A stretch of DNA of 64,000 bases. Source: Sulfitobacter aestuariivivens (lineage in GTDB: Bacteria > Pseudomonadota > Alphaproteobacteria > Rhodobacterales > Rhodobacteraceae). A program made the position numbers and the translations under genes. The stretch is from contig NZ_JACTAG010000002.1 in the NCBI RefSeq assembly GCF_014763045.1, forward strand, positions 1,426,001-1,490,000, in the 5' to 3' direction. Each line of letters starts with the position of its first letter. Position 1 is the stretch's first letter. The notes under the pieces are model-generated. The model made no database searches. It worked only from the letters and a program-made list of their open reading frames with translations, and had not been told where the DNA came from. This document shows positions 8,519-17,752 of this stretch, piece by piece.

Positions 8519-9513
8519 TGAAAGACGCCGCCAATACAGCCCTGCTCACGGTGCGTAATCTGCGCACCTATTTCCACACGTTTTCCGGCACGGTCCGCGC
8601 CGTTGATGGTGTCAGTTTTGAAATCGGACAGGGCGAAGTGATGGGCCTCGTCGGGGAAAGCGGTGGGGGCAAGTCCGTGGTCGGGTTTTCGATCCTTGGC
8701 CTGATCGACAGCCCCGGCAAGATCGAAGGGGGCGAGATCCTGCTGGAAGGGCGCGACCTGGTCACCGCAGGAGAAGACCATCTGCGCCATGTGCGCGGGC
8801 GCGAGATTTCGATGGTCTTTCAGGACCCGATGACGTCGCTCAATCCGCTACACACCGTGGGGCGCCAGATGGACGAGGTCTTGCGTCTGCACAGTGATCT
8901 GCGCGCGGACGCGCGGCACAAGGCCTGTGTCGACATGCTGGAAAGCGTCGGTATCAGCCGCGCGGCAGAGCGGCTCAAGGCCTATCCGCACCAGTTTTCG
9001 GGCGGCATGCGGCAGCGCGTAGTGATCGCCATCGCCATGCTCGCCAATCCAAAGCTCATTATCGCCGATGAACCAACCACGGCGCTTGACGTCACGATCC
9101 AAAGTCAGATCCTCAAGCTGATGCGCGCGCAGATCGCCGACAAGGGCGCTTCGATGATACTGATCACCCACGACCTGGCGGTCGTGTCCGAAATGGCGGA
9201 TCACATCACCGTTTTGTATTGCGGCAATGTGGTGGAACGCGGCGCCACGCGGGATTTGATCGAAACCCCGGCACATCCCTATACCCGTGGTCTGATCGAC
9301 AGCATCCCAGATACGTCAGAACGGCTGGACCGCCTCAGCCAGATCCCCGGCTCCGTGCCCGACATCCGCAACCTGCCACAGGGCTGCAACTTTCGCGACC
9401 GCTGCCCACGGGCCCAGGCCCTGTGCGCCCAAAAGGAACCTCCTCTGACCCCTCAGCACAACGGTTTGATGGCAGCCTGCCACTTTCCGCTACACCCCGG
9501 AGAACGGCTATGA
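8515..9513 (+). CDS. DppD-type ABC transporter ATP-binding protein
   Basis: A 332-residue ATPase. Walker A is GESGGGKS (about residues 45-52), the signature is FSGGMRQRV, Walker B is [12 protein letters not shown] and the switch histidine follows in LITHDLAVV. The C-terminal oligopeptide-transporter extension contains the Cys-rich [14 protein letters not shown] segment seen in DppD/OppD. It overlaps the genes on both sides by ATGA junctions and energises import through the two permeases. Confidence 0.94.
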   Translation: MMKDAANTALLTVRNLRTYFHTFSGTVRAVDGVSFEIGQGEVMGLVGESGGGKSVVGFSILGLIDSPGKIEGGEILLEGRDLVTAGEDHLRHVRGREISMVFQDPMTSLNPLHTVGRQMDEVLRLHSDLRADARHKACVDMLESVGISRAAERLKAYPHQFSGGMRQRVVIAIAMLANPKLIIADEPTTALDVTIQSQILKLMRAQIADKGASMILITHDLAVVSEMADHITVLYCGNVVERGATRDLIETPAHPYTRGLIDSIPDTSERLDRLSQIPGSVPDIRNLPQGCNFRDRCPRAQALCAQKEPPLTPQHNGLMAACHFPLHPGERL

Positions 9514-10538
9514 CGCAGGCGCCCGTGCTCGATGTTCGCGATCTGGAGATGCATTTTGCCGTCGGCGGAGGCCTTCTTGACCGGCTGAAACTGGATGCCA
9601 AAGGTATCCGGCTTGAAAAGCCGATCGTGCACGCGGTGAACGGTGTCAGCCTCAGCATCGCGCAGGGCGAAATCATGGCGCTGGTCGGCGAAAGCGGCTG
9701 TGGCAAATCCACAGTGGCCAAAACCATCGCCCGCATCTACGAGCCGACCAAGGGCAAGATCCGCATCGACGGCAAGGATATCGCAAACTTTGGATTTGCC
9801 CAGATGCTGCCGGTTCGTGCCCGGATGCAGATGATCTTTCAGGATCCCTATGCCTCGCTCAATCCGCGCCAGCGGGTGCGCGATATCGTGGCTGAACCCC
9901 TGCTTGAACAGACGAAGATAGCGCAGGAACGCGCGGCGGTACCCGAAAAGATCGCCCGACTGCTGGCCCGTGTCGGTCTGAACGCTGAACACGCGGGCCG
10001 CTATCCGCACCAGTTTTCCGGCGGCCAGCGCCAGCGCATCGGGATCGCGCGCGCGCTGTCTGTCACACCCGGTCTGATCATTGCCGATGAACCGGTCTCG
10101 GCGCTCGATGTCTCCATTCAGGCGCAGATCCTGAACCTGATGAAAGACCTGCGGGACGAATTCGGTCTAGCCTACCTTTTCATCAGCCACGATCTGTCCG
10201 TCGTGCATCACATCGCGGACAAGGTCGGCGTCATGTATCTGGGCTTCATGGTCGAAAACGCACCGCGCGACGTGCTTTTTGCCCGGCCGCGCCACCCCTA
10301 TACCCGTGCATTGTTGTCCGCAGCGCCCAGCGTCAAGGCCAAGCGGGACATCGAAGAAATCGTGCTGACCGGTGAAGTGCCCTCAGCACTTGATCTGCCC
10401 TCAGGTTGTTGCTTTCGCACCCGCTGTCCCTTTGCGTGGAAAAAGTGCGCACAAGAGCGCCCGCAATTGCAGGATGTCGGTGACGGACAGTCCGTGGCCT
10501 GTCACCTCATTGACGCGCCCGAAAGGGATACCCGATGA
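9510..10538 (+). CDS. DppF-type ABC transporter ATP-binding protein
   Basis: A 342-residue second ATPase of the importer. Walker A is GESGCGKSTVAKT, the signature is FSGGQRQRIGIARAL, Walker B is LIIADEPVSALD, and a C-terminal CFRTRCPFAWKKC motif is present. The frame extends upstream, but the ATG at 9510 overlaps the previous stop in an ATGA junction and is where DppF homology begins. With the 8515 product it makes the usual heterodimeric motor. Confidence 0.94.
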   Translation: MTQAPVLDVRDLEMHFAVGGGLLDRLKLDAKGIRLEKPIVHAVNGVSLSIAQGEIMALVGESGCGKSTVAKTIARIYEPTKGKIRIDGKDIANFGFAQMLPVRARMQMIFQDPYASLNPRQRVRDIVAEPLLEQTKIAQERAAVPEKIARLLARVGLNAEHAGRYPHQFSGGQRQRIGIARALSVTPGLIIADEPVSALDVSIQAQILNLMKDLRDEFGLAYLFISHDLSVVHHIADKVGVMYLGFMVENAPRDVLFARPRHPYTRALLSAAPSVKAKRDIEEIVLTGEVPSALDLPSGCCFRTRCPFAWKKCAQERPQLQDVGDGQSVACHLIDAPERDTR

Positions 10539-11968
10539 CGGTCATAGCGCAGGCCCGCTTGGGCCTTCACGATCCCCACGACTGCACCGACGCCAGCGAC
10601 GAGCTGACAATCCTGCACGCGATATACGACACGCTGGTGCGCCGCACTGGGCAGGACTTTGTCCCCCATCTGGCTCAGGACTGGCACGTCTCTGCGGATG
10701 CAAAGACCTGGACGTTTCATCTGCAACCAGACGTCTTCTTTCATGACGGTACCCCATGCGATGCCGCCGCTGTTGCGCTCAACCTTGAGCGGATGGCACG
10801 CGAAGACAAGGGATATACTCTTGGCTCCCCTGCTGTCTGGCGGCAGTTTCTGGGGCATGCGGTGCTGGATGCGACCGACACGTCAACCCTGCGTGTGACC
10901 CTTGCTGCACCGATGGCCGATCTGCTGGATGTACTGGAACAGGGTTTCATCGTTGCACCGTCGGTGTTTGCAGCACTGGACGGGGGTGATCACACCGCGC
11001 ACTGCGGAACCGGGCCCTATCGGCTGGCATCAGTATCCAAATGTGAAATCACCGCAACACGCACCGCTGCTCATTTCGCCGGTACCCCGGAAAATGCCGA
11101 TATCACCTGGCGGCTGGTGCCCAAGGCAGACGACCGTCTGGCGCAGTTGCAGCAGGGCAAGGTACAGATCGCGAATGCACTGGATTTTGAGGTGTCCCGC
11201 GCCTTGGGTGCGGGACGCCATACCTACCTTTCACCCGTGGCGATCATTTACCTGCTGAATGCGGCCCACGGACCCCTGACAGATCCCCGGGTGCGTCGCG
11301 CGCTCAGTCTGGCGGTCGACCGTCAAGAGATTGTCGAGACGGTGATGCACGGTGCAGCGCAGCCATTGCACGGTTTTGTAAGCCCACATCATTTTGGCGC
11401 GGGGCAGGGCGCAGGCGCACAAATGGACCGAGCGCGCGCGCGCGAACTTCTGACACAGGCAGGATATGCAAAGGGGCTGACACTGGACGTCGACTGCCCC
11501 ACACGACTGCCGGATGAGGCTCAGCGCCTGACCGCGGCCCTCGCTGACCAGCTTTCGACGGTGGGCATCTCGTTGACCGTGCACATCCATCCCGAACGCG
11601 AAGACTATGCGCACATGGTCCGCCGCAAGGAAATTCGTGACATGTGCGTGTTCGATTCAAGCCCGATGAGCACCTACCGCGTCCTCTTCGAAAAGATCGA
11701 TTCACGCGTGGCGGGCGCGTGGTGGCAGGGGTACGTAAATCCCCGGATCGAGGCGCTGATCGACCGGGGGCGCGTCACCACAGACCGCGCCGCGCGCGCA
11801 GCACTCTGGGCCGCGGCTTATGCACTGCTGCAAGAAGACCCGGCCTGGCTGACATTGTATAATCCGGTTCGGGTGATTGGCCTGGCTGGTTTGCACCCGG
11901 ACTTCACCATGCCGGTGGACGGGGTGATTGACGTGCCTCGCCTGCCGTCGTTTCGGGGGGCTCCATGA
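10535..11968 (+). CDS. Family-5 solute-binding-like protein without a signal peptide
   Basis: A 477-residue protein with the SBP family-5 fold: TWTFHLQPDVFFHDGTPCDAAAV near the N-terminus, GTGPYRLASV in the middle, and DPRVRRALSLAVDRQEIV. Unlike the binding protein at 5049 it starts directly in the mature domain (MTVIAQARLGLHDPHD), with no hydrophobic leader or lipobox. The start is fixed by an ATGA overlap with the ATPase gene. It may be cytoplasmic, acting as a ligand carrier or sensor, or have lost its export signal. A more upstream start is blocked by the coding context of the ATPase. Family assignment is good; location and role are unknown. Confidence 0.82.
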   Translation: MTVIAQARLGLHDPHDCTDASDELTILHAIYDTLVRRTGQDFVPHLAQDWHVSADAKTWTFHLQPDVFFHDGTPCDAAAVALNLERMAREDKGYTLGSPAVWRQFLGHAVLDATDTSTLRVTLAAPMADLLDVLEQGFIVAPSVFAALDGGDHTAHCGTGPYRLASVSKCEITATRTAAHFAGTPENADITWRLVPKADDRLAQLQQGKVQIANALDFEVSRALGAGRHTYLSPVAIIYLLNAAHGPLTDPRVRRALSLAVDRQEIVETVMHGAAQPLHGFVSPHHFGAGQGAGAQMDRARARELLTQAGYAKGLTLDVDCPTRLPDEAQRLTAALADQLSTVGISLTVHIHPEREDYAHMVRRKEIRDMCVFDSSPMSTYRVLFEKIDSRVAGAWWQGYVNPRIEALIDRGRVTTDRAARAALWAAAYALLQEDPAWLTLYNPVRVIGLAGLHPDFTMPVDGVIDVPRLPSFRGAP

Positions 11969-13410
11969 AGGCTGATACGCTGATCCTTGGCGGCACGATC
12001 GTCACGATGGACCCCGCCCGCAGGGTGATCAATGACGGTGCCATCGCCGTGGATGACGGCCGCATCGTCGCCGTCGACACCGCCGACACCTTGCGCGATA
12101 GGGTTGTGGCCAGCCGCACGGTGGACGCCACGGATCACGTGGTCATACCGGGCCTTATCGACGTACATGCGCACGCCGGTCATGCCTTGGTCAAATCCAT
12201 CGGCATGCACACCGGCGACCGCTGGGAGGATATCTGCGGAGAGGTGTATACCCAGGCCTCCCCACCCGAATTCTGGTACGCCGAAGCCCGCCTTGCCGCG
12301 CTGGAACGGTTGCGGTTTGGGGTGACCACGGGCGTGTCGCTGCTGGGGGGTGGCGACACGATCATGCGCACAGACGATCCGGCCCATGCGGCTGCCCATT
12401 GCGACGGTGTGCTTGAGGTCGGCACCAGAAGCGTCGTGGCGGTGGGACCCACCCGCGCGCCGCATCCGCGCATCTATGCCGACTGGAAAGACGGTCAGCG
12501 TCAGACCTATCCCGTCACATTCGAACAGCAGATGAAAACCTGCCAGCACATCGCCGACCAATGGCACGATACCCACGCTGGGCGCATTCAAATCGCGATG
12601 CTCTACCCGGTTCTGCGCGACGAACACGAGCGTGACATGACGCCGGATGACTATGCCGCTGCTTGCACGCAGGCACAGACCGTGCGGCAGTTTGCCCGTG
12701 ACCGGGGCCTTGTGTTCACCCAGGACGGACACTGGCGCGGCTCTGTCCGGCGGGCCGATGCGCTTGGTCTGCTGGGGCCCGAAACACTGCTGTCGCATTG
12801 CATTGATCTGCACGAGGACGAGATCGCGCTGGTGGCGCAGACCGATACGAAAATCGCACACAATCCATCGGCAAATGCCTCAATCATGGGGCGCTGTCCC
12901 GCGATTGAGATGATGGCGGCGGGCGCAACTGTCGCCTTGGGCTCTGATGCGACGGCTCCGGACCGTTCCGCCGATATGTTCCGCCACATGCAACAAGCCA
13001 TGCACTATCACCGTACGTACTTCAGGGATGCATCCGTTCTGCCAATCGGCAAGGCCCTTGAGATGTGCACAATCGGCGCAGCGCACGGGCTTGGGCGCGC
13101 GCATGAAATCGGATCGCTGGAAACCGGAAAACGTGCAGACATCGTCACGGTGGATCTGCGCCGCCCGCACCTTTCCCCCCCCAATATGGCGGTGCACCGT
13201 CTGGTGTGCTTTGCCAATGGCAATGACGTCACCAACGTCATGGTCGGTGGAAAAATGGTGTTGGAAGACAAACGCGCTGTCCAGGTGAACGAGGCAGCGA
13301 TCCTGAAAGATGCCGCAGTACAGGCCGCTCAGATGATTGACAGGATCGGTGCAGCAGATGATCTGTTGCTGCCACCAGATTTCTGGGGCGCAGAAAGGCA
13401 CGACGCATGA
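11965..13410 (+). CDS. Amidohydrolase, cytosine-deaminase / TrzN-AtzB-like subfamily
   Basis: A 481-residue metal-dependent hydrolase of the amidohydrolase superfamily. Metal ligands are visible: His68/His70 in GLIDVHAHAGH, a later His in LLSHCIDLHEDE, and Asp in LGSDATAPDR. The composite beta-domain typical of deaminases and chlorohydrolases brackets the barrel (ILGGTIVTMDPARRV; MVGGKMVLEDKR). Members deaminate or dechlorinate N-heterocycles or hydrolyse related amides. It overlaps both neighbours by ATGA junctions. With the hydantoinase it suggests stepwise opening of a nitrogen heterocycle, although the substrate cannot be read from the sequence. Confidence 0.88.
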   Translation: MKADTLILGGTIVTMDPARRVINDGAIAVDDGRIVAVDTADTLRDRVVASRTVDATDHVVIPGLIDVHAHAGHALVKSIGMHTGDRWEDICGEVYTQASPPEFWYAEARLAALERLRFGVTTGVSLLGGGDTIMRTDDPAHAAAHCDGVLEVGTRSVVAVGPTRAPHPRIYADWKDGQRQTYPVTFEQQMKTCQHIADQWHDTHAGRIQIAMLYPVLRDEHERDMTPDDYAAACTQAQTVRQFARDRGLVFTQDGHWRGSVRRADALGLLGPETLLSHCIDLHEDEIALVAQTDTKIAHNPSANASIMGRCPAIEMMAAGATVALGSDATAPDRSADMFRHMQQAMHYHRTYFRDASVLPIGKALEMCTIGAAHGLGRAHEIGSLETGKRADIVTVDLRRPHLSPPNMAVHRLVCFANGNDVTNVMVGGKMVLEDKRAVQVNEAAILKDAAVQAAQMIDRIGAADDLLLPPDFWGAERHDA

Positions 13411-14066
13411 CGATATTTGTGATCAACCCCAACAGCAGCCAGCACGTGACCGATGGCATCAACCGCGCGGTCGATCCCATGCGCGCCGCAAGCCCGGTGC
13501 CGATTGAGGCCCGCACCCTGCACGAGGGTCCGCCGGGCATCGAAACCCAGGCGCATGTAGACGGCGTCGTGGGGCCGATGCTGGCCCATTGCGCAGACCT
13601 CCAGGACCGTGCCAGCGCCTTTGTCGTCGCGTGTTATTCCGACCCCGGCCTTGCCGCGCTTCGTGAACAATCCGCCTGTCCTGTCCTTGGCATTGCAGAG
13701 GCATCGATCCTGACAGCGATGACGCTGGGCCAGCGGTTTGGCATCATCTCGATCCTGTCGGCAAGCATTCCGCGACACATGCGGTATGTCGGCGCGATGG
13801 GCGTCATGGACCGGCTCGCAGGGGATCAGCCCCTCGAACTGGGCGTGTTGGAGCTTGCCGACGAAGACCGCACATTCGAGCGCCTCAAACAAGTGGGCGG
13901 CACCCTGCGCGATACCGCGATGGCGGATGTCCTCATCCTTGGCTGTGCAGGCATGACCGCCTTTCGCACTGACCTTGAAAATCATCTGGGCCTGCCCGTG
14001 GTCGAGCCGTGCCAGGCCGCAACGGCGATGGCGATTGGCCGCGTGGCCCTTGAACATACCCGATAG
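13407..14066 (+). CDS. Asp/Glu/hydantoin racemase family protein
   Basis: A 219-residue cofactor-independent racemase-fold protein. The two catalytic cysteines are present: Cys76 in VVACYSDPG and Cys180 in LILGCAGM. The N-terminus IFVINPNSS matches the HyuE/hydantoin-racemase subgroup. Such enzymes interconvert 5-substituted hydantoin enantiomers, or act as maleate cis-trans isomerases or decarboxylases in relatives. It overlaps the amidohydrolase gene and lies in an operon divergent from a hydantoinase, which favours hydantoin racemase. Confidence 0.85.
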   Translation: MTIFVINPNSSQHVTDGINRAVDPMRAASPVPIEARTLHEGPPGIETQAHVDGVVGPMLAHCADLQDRASAFVVACYSDPGLAALREQSACPVLGIAEASILTAMTLGQRFGIISILSASIPRHMRYVGAMGVMDRLAGDQPLELGVLELADEDRTFERLKQVGGTLRDTAMADVLILGCAGMTAFRTDLENHLGLPVVEPCQAATAMAIGRVALEHTR

Positions 14067-14074
14067 GACAAAAG

Positions 14075-14998
14075 ATGACCGAACTCACAACGACAGCTGC
14101 CGGGGTATTCGTGATCGCAGTCACGCCCTTTCACCCTGACGGGCGCATCGACATGGAAAGCTGCGACCGGATGGTGGATTTCTACCTTGAGACCGGGGCG
14201 ACCGGCCTGACCGTTCTGGGCATGATGGGCGAGGCCCCCAAGCTGACGGTAGACGAATCTCGCGACGTGGTGGCACGTATTCTTGCCCGGGTGAACGGGC
14301 GCGTGCCAGTGGTCGTCGGCGTGTCCGCGCCCGGATTTGCACAGATCGATGCACTGACCCGGATGGTGATGGATATCGGTGCGGCGGGCGTGATGGTGGC
14401 CCCACCCGGCGGGCTGCGCACGGACGACCAGATCGTGGCCTATTATCATCAGGTGGCAGAGTTGATCGGCGACGTGCCCTTTGTGCTTCAGGACTTTCCG
14501 CTGGCGACCGGTGTCCAGATCGCCGCTTCCGTGATCGCCCGCATCATGAACGACTTGCCAACCTGCGTATGTCTCAAGCACGAGGATTGGCCGGGCCTGG
14601 AAAAAATCTCTTATCTGCGGAAAGACGGCGTGCTGAACCGGCGCATTTCAATCCTGTGCGGCAACGGTGGCCTGTTTCTGCCCGAGGAAATGGCCCGCGG
14701 CGCTGACGGTGCGATGACCGGTTTTGCCTACCCCGAAATGATGGCGCGCGTCGTCGCGGATTATACCACGGGCGACATCGCGCGCGCGCGGGATATTTTC
14801 GATGCATATCTGCCGCTCGCACGGTTCGAACAACAACCGGGCATGGGGCTCGCGATCCGCAAATATACGCTCGCCAAACGCGGGGTCATCGCACATGACA
14901 CCCTGCGCAAACCGGGCGCCGCCCTTTCGGCCCACAGCAAGGCCGAAGTCGATGCGTTGATCGACAGACAGGAACATAGATTGAAGGAATTGAGCTAA
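14075..14998 (+). CDS. DapA-like dihydrodipicolinate synthase / N-acetylneuraminate lyase family protein
   Basis: A 307-residue class I aldolase-type TIM barrel. The Schiff-base lysine is present (Lys168 in VCLKHEDWP) and the GxxGE motif is at 49-53 (GMMGE). Two positions differ from true DapA: the TT pair of GTTGE is MM, and the tyrosine of the YNxP motif is Gln139 in QDFPLATG. It is therefore unlikely to make dihydrodipicolinate. A retro-aldol, hydratase or deaminating lyase step on a pathway intermediate is more plausible. It is 8 bp after the racemase and directly abuts the SDR gene. Confidence 0.87.
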   Translation: MTELTTTAAGVFVIAVTPFHPDGRIDMESCDRMVDFYLETGATGLTVLGMMGEAPKLTVDESRDVVARILARVNGRVPVVVGVSAPGFAQIDALTRMVMDIGAAGVMVAPPGGLRTDDQIVAYYHQVAELIGDVPFVLQDFPLATGVQIAASVIARIMNDLPTCVCLKHEDWPGLEKISYLRKDGVLNRRISILCGNGGLFLPEEMARGADGAMTGFAYPEMMARVVADYTTGDIARARDIFDAYLPLARFEQQPGMGLAIRKYTLAKRGVIAHDTLRKPGAALSAHSKAEVDALIDRQEHRLKELS

Positions 14999-15768
14999 TG
15001 GATCTGGGCATTACAGGAAAACGGGCGCTGGTGCTGGGTGCCAGTCGCGGGCTGGGCAAGGCCATTGCTCAAGGACTGGCGGCGGAAGGGGTGACCGTCT
15101 TTGCGGCCGCACGCAGCGTCGACAAGATTTCGGACTATGCCTCGAACAGCGACACCCTGCACCCGGTTAAACTGGATCTGGGCGAGATCACACAGGTCGA
15201 TCGCGCCGTTGACGATCTGCTTGCCGATGGGGGCGTGGACATCATCGTGAATAATGGCGGTGGTCCGCCTCCGGGGGCCGCGCTGACCGCAGACCGGGCG
15301 GCATGGCTCACGCATTTTGAGGCCATGGCAGCCAATCTGTTCCACATGAACGCACGCCTTTTGCCAAAGATGAAAGAGCGCGGCTGGGGGCGAATCATCT
15401 CGATCACCTCATCAGGCGTGGAGCAACCAATTCCCAATCTGGCCCTGTCAAATGGCATTCGCTCGGCGGTCGTGGGCTGGTCCAAGACGCTGGCGAACGA
15501 GGTCGCCGCGGACGGAATTACCGTCAATGTGGTGATGCCGGGCCGGATACACACCCAACGGGTGGACGAACTGGACGCTGCGGCGGCCAAGCGGACAGAC
15601 ACCGACGTGGCAGAGGTCGCCGCAAAATCACGCGCCACGATCCCGGCAGGCCGATACGGCAAACCCGAGGAATTTGCAGATGTCGTGACTTTTCTGGCGT
15701 CCGAACGCGCAGGCTATGTCACAGGATCAAAAATTCGCATCGATGGCGGGTCGATAAAGTCGATCTGA
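14998..15768 (+). CDS. SDR family protein with atypical active site
   Basis: A 256-residue Rossmann-fold protein. The NAD(P) motif GASRGLGKAIA is at residues 14-24, the NNGG motif is at about 85-88, and a C-terminal GSKIRIDGG is present. The catalytic Ser is retained in SITSSG (138-139). Where Tyr-x-x-x-Lys is expected I align SNGIR (Ser151, Arg155), so both catalytic residues look replaced. I recall a subfamily of FabG-like proteins with this substitution, which would be unusual in mechanism. It is the last gene of the operon, overlapping the DapA-like stop by one base. Confidence 0.87.
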   Translation: MDLGITGKRALVLGASRGLGKAIAQGLAAEGVTVFAAARSVDKISDYASNSDTLHPVKLDLGEITQVDRAVDDLLADGGVDIIVNNGGGPPPGAALTADRAAWLTHFEAMAANLFHMNARLLPKMKERGWGRIISITSSGVEQPIPNLALSNGIRSAVVGWSKTLANEVAADGITVNVVMPGRIHTQRVDELDAAAAKRTDTDVAEVAAKSRATIPAGRYGKPEEFADVVTFLASERAGYVTGSKIRIDGGSIKSI

Positions 15769-15841
15769 CAAACAGGCGCAAAACCGTCAGGCCCGCCGCA
15801 AATCTCCGGACGCCACATACCGCCAGTGGCATCACAGGCAC

Positions 15842-16216
15842 TCAGGCCGTTTCCAGACAGTGCCGTCGGAACGCCCGTTTAAGCATGTCGAGCTCCGCGC
15901 GCAGCAAATCCATCTCGGCCCGGATATCATCGCCCAGGGCCTCCCCCGCGATCAGGGTCACATGGCCGATGCTGGACTGCGCGCGCGCATCTTGAATGAT
16001 CAGCGTCTGCACCCCGTCCGCAATCGCCGCCATCGGGATCGGCACCTGCACAACCCAGTGTCCCGCGTCGGGGTCATGCGTCAGGGCAACACCGTCGACC
16101 GCACGCCCCTCATGGGTGACGATGATCTGGGGGTCATCGGGGTCCGACGTCGTCAGTATCCCTTCCCAGACACCTTCCTTCATGCGGGTCTTGGTCAGTT
16201 CAAGCGCGCTCATCAC
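15842..16216 (-). CDS. Conserved hypothetical protein
   Basis: A 124-residue protein I do not recognise by function. The first 90 residues look beta-rich (WEGILTTSDPDDPQIIVTHEG, then HWVVQVPIPMAAIADGVQ). The last 30 form a charged, probably coiled-coil helix (EMDLLRAELDMLKRAFRRH). There is no signal peptide or membrane segment. It is 10 bp after the gene at 16227-17000 on the same strand, so the two are probably co-transcribed. MMS... offers two adjacent start codons. Confidence 0.7.
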   Translation of the reverse strand: MMSALELTKTRMKEGVWEGILTTSDPDDPQIIVTHEGRAVDGVALTHDPDAGHWVVQVPIPMAAIADGVQTLIIQDARAQSSIGHVTLIAGEALGDDIRAEMDLLRAELDMLKRAFRRHCLETA

Positions 16217-16226
16217 TCGGTGTCCT

Positions 16227-17000
16227 TTACAACTGGGCGCGCGGGCGGCGCGAGAAGGTGAGATCGCGCAGGACCACCTGGTTCATCTCTGGTGATTCAA
16301 AGATGATGTCGATCCACGCGGCATCGACCCGTTTTTCGTTAAGGTTGGTATAGGCCAGATCAAACTCCACCGCGATGGTGTCGTCGTCCAATGGCAGTTC
16401 GCGCACCAATTGCTCAGTGTTGGGCCCGCTCTTGATGTTGAGACGGGCAAAGATCTCCAGCGGATGCTCCATCTCCACGATGACATCCATCCGCAAAAGA
16501 TGCTTGCGCTTCAGGCCATCGGTCGCCGCTTCCGGCAGATCGACGACCAGCGACAGAAAGGTCCCGTCGAACTTGAAAACGTCGAGCCGCAAACCGTATG
16601 GCGCAAGGTCCGCTTCGCGCAGGTTGCGCAACTGGCGCAGGGTCAGCTCGGACCTGTCGCAGTCATGAAACAGCGCCACACCGTCGCCAATCGCGCTCTT
16701 GCTTTGAACAGAGCTAAGCCCGGGGGTCGGCAGCGGCCCGCGCCACAGATCGGGCCGCCACGCCCAGTCCGCATTGTGAGGTTTCGGAAAGCCGGTGGCC
16801 CCGATCATCGGCAGCGCAAGCCGTTCGTCCGCGCGGTGAATAAGCCGGTCAAGATGGGTTTTCAGCGCCCGCGCCCGGGTGCGCTGACGACGCAGGACGG
16901 ACAGTTCTGTCTTGTCCGCCTGACGCGCGGCGCGGGCCCAGCGTAACACAGCCTGGGCACTGAACCGGTTATCGAGGAATTGGAATCCTAGTTTCGACAT
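16227..17000 (-). CDS. Conserved hypothetical protein (DUF6478-like)
   Basis: A 257-residue soluble protein without an obvious catalytic motif. The N-terminal third is basic and helical (RWARAARQADKTELSVLRRQ). The rest is beta-rich and includes GDGVALFHDCDRSELTLRQ and repeated acidic strands. I chose the start at 17000 (MSKLGF) because the longer upstream frame has no ribosome site and the GAGG sequence precedes this ATG. It resembles a family widespread in roseobacters that I associate with DUF6478, from memory only. It is probably in an operon with 15842-16216. Confidence 0.7.
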   Translation of the reverse strand: MSKLGFQFLDNRFSAQAVLRWARAARQADKTELSVLRRQRTRARALKTHLDRLIHRADERLALPMIGATGFPKPHNADWAWRPDLWRGPLPTPGLSSVQSKSAIGDGVALFHDCDRSELTLRQLRNLREADLAPYGLRLDVFKFDGTFLSLVVDLPEAATDGLKRKHLLRMDVIVEMEHPLEIFARLNIKSGPNTEQLVRELPLDDDTIAVEFDLAYTNLNEKRVDAAWIDIIFESPEMNQVVLRDLTFSRRPRAQL

Positions 17001-17164
17001 GATGCAGGGGCCTCGCTGTTGTGTCACGCAGTCTAACCACCGCATTGGTTTCATTCAAATGAACCGCGAACAATTCCCGTTGGAATAGCGGCGGTGTTGC
17101 CAAAATGGAAACAATGCCCGCGAGCTTGAACAGGCATCTGCGGCAGGCCGCATATCGGGAAAGA

Positions 17165-17752
17165 TCATGATGCCGCCTTGGTTTTCCGGATAAGACCATT
17201 GACGATTTCACGCCCCTCACGTGAAATTGCCCGCCCGCCTTTTGGGCCATAAAAAGCAATGCCAATCACCTGATCCTGCACCCGCGCAATCCCGCGCCAT
17301 TGCACGGTATCAAGCTCCTTGAGCGGCGGAATACCCTCGGCCCGAAAAGTAACGGCATCGACCTCTGACTTCTGCGCACTGACCTTCTCAAGACGGGCCG
17401 CAGCGGCAGTCTGATCGGGCGTTGGCAAGGGCTGTGCCGCGCTGGCGTCCGAAATGCTGACCGTCAGAATACCCATTGGCGCGCCCGCACTTGCCGACGG
17501 GTTGCCCAGGGTGTCGCACCGCGCCATCAGCGCAAAACGACGCTTCAGGCTGCGTTTATCGATGCAAAAGCCCTCGGGCGGCACCAGGGTCAGGGCGCCA
17601 CCTGCCATGCGCGCCTGCGGCAAGGCGATGTTTTTCGCGTCGCCGCCCGCGCTCGCCCCGCCAAACGGATTGCCTCCCTGACCGTCTTCGCAGCCGATCA
17701 GCGTGATGCTCAGGCCCGCGGCAAGCGCGGCCCTAAAGCGCCATGTACTCAT
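17165..17752 (-). CDS. Putative lipoprotein
   Basis: A 195-residue predicted lipoprotein. It begins [24 protein letters not shown], with the lipobox LIGC giving Cys20 after processing. The mature part holds a Gly-rich linker ([13 protein letters not shown]) and a compact domain with two further cysteines ([19 protein letters not shown]). I know no function. The start overlaps the 3' end of ilvD by 20 bp on the same strand, so it may be expressed from the ilvD transcript. A longer upstream frame exists only because of that overlap and was rejected. Confidence 0.75.
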   Translation of the reverse strand: MSTWRFRAALAAGLSITLIGCEDGQGGNPFGGASAGGDAKNIALPQARMAGGALTLVPPEGFCIDKRSLKRRFALMARCDTLGNPSASAGAPMGILTVSISDASAAQPLPTPDQTAAAARLEKVSAQKSEVDAVTFRAEGIPPLKELDTVQWRGIARVQDQVIGIAFYGPKGGRAISREGREIVNGLIRKTKAAS

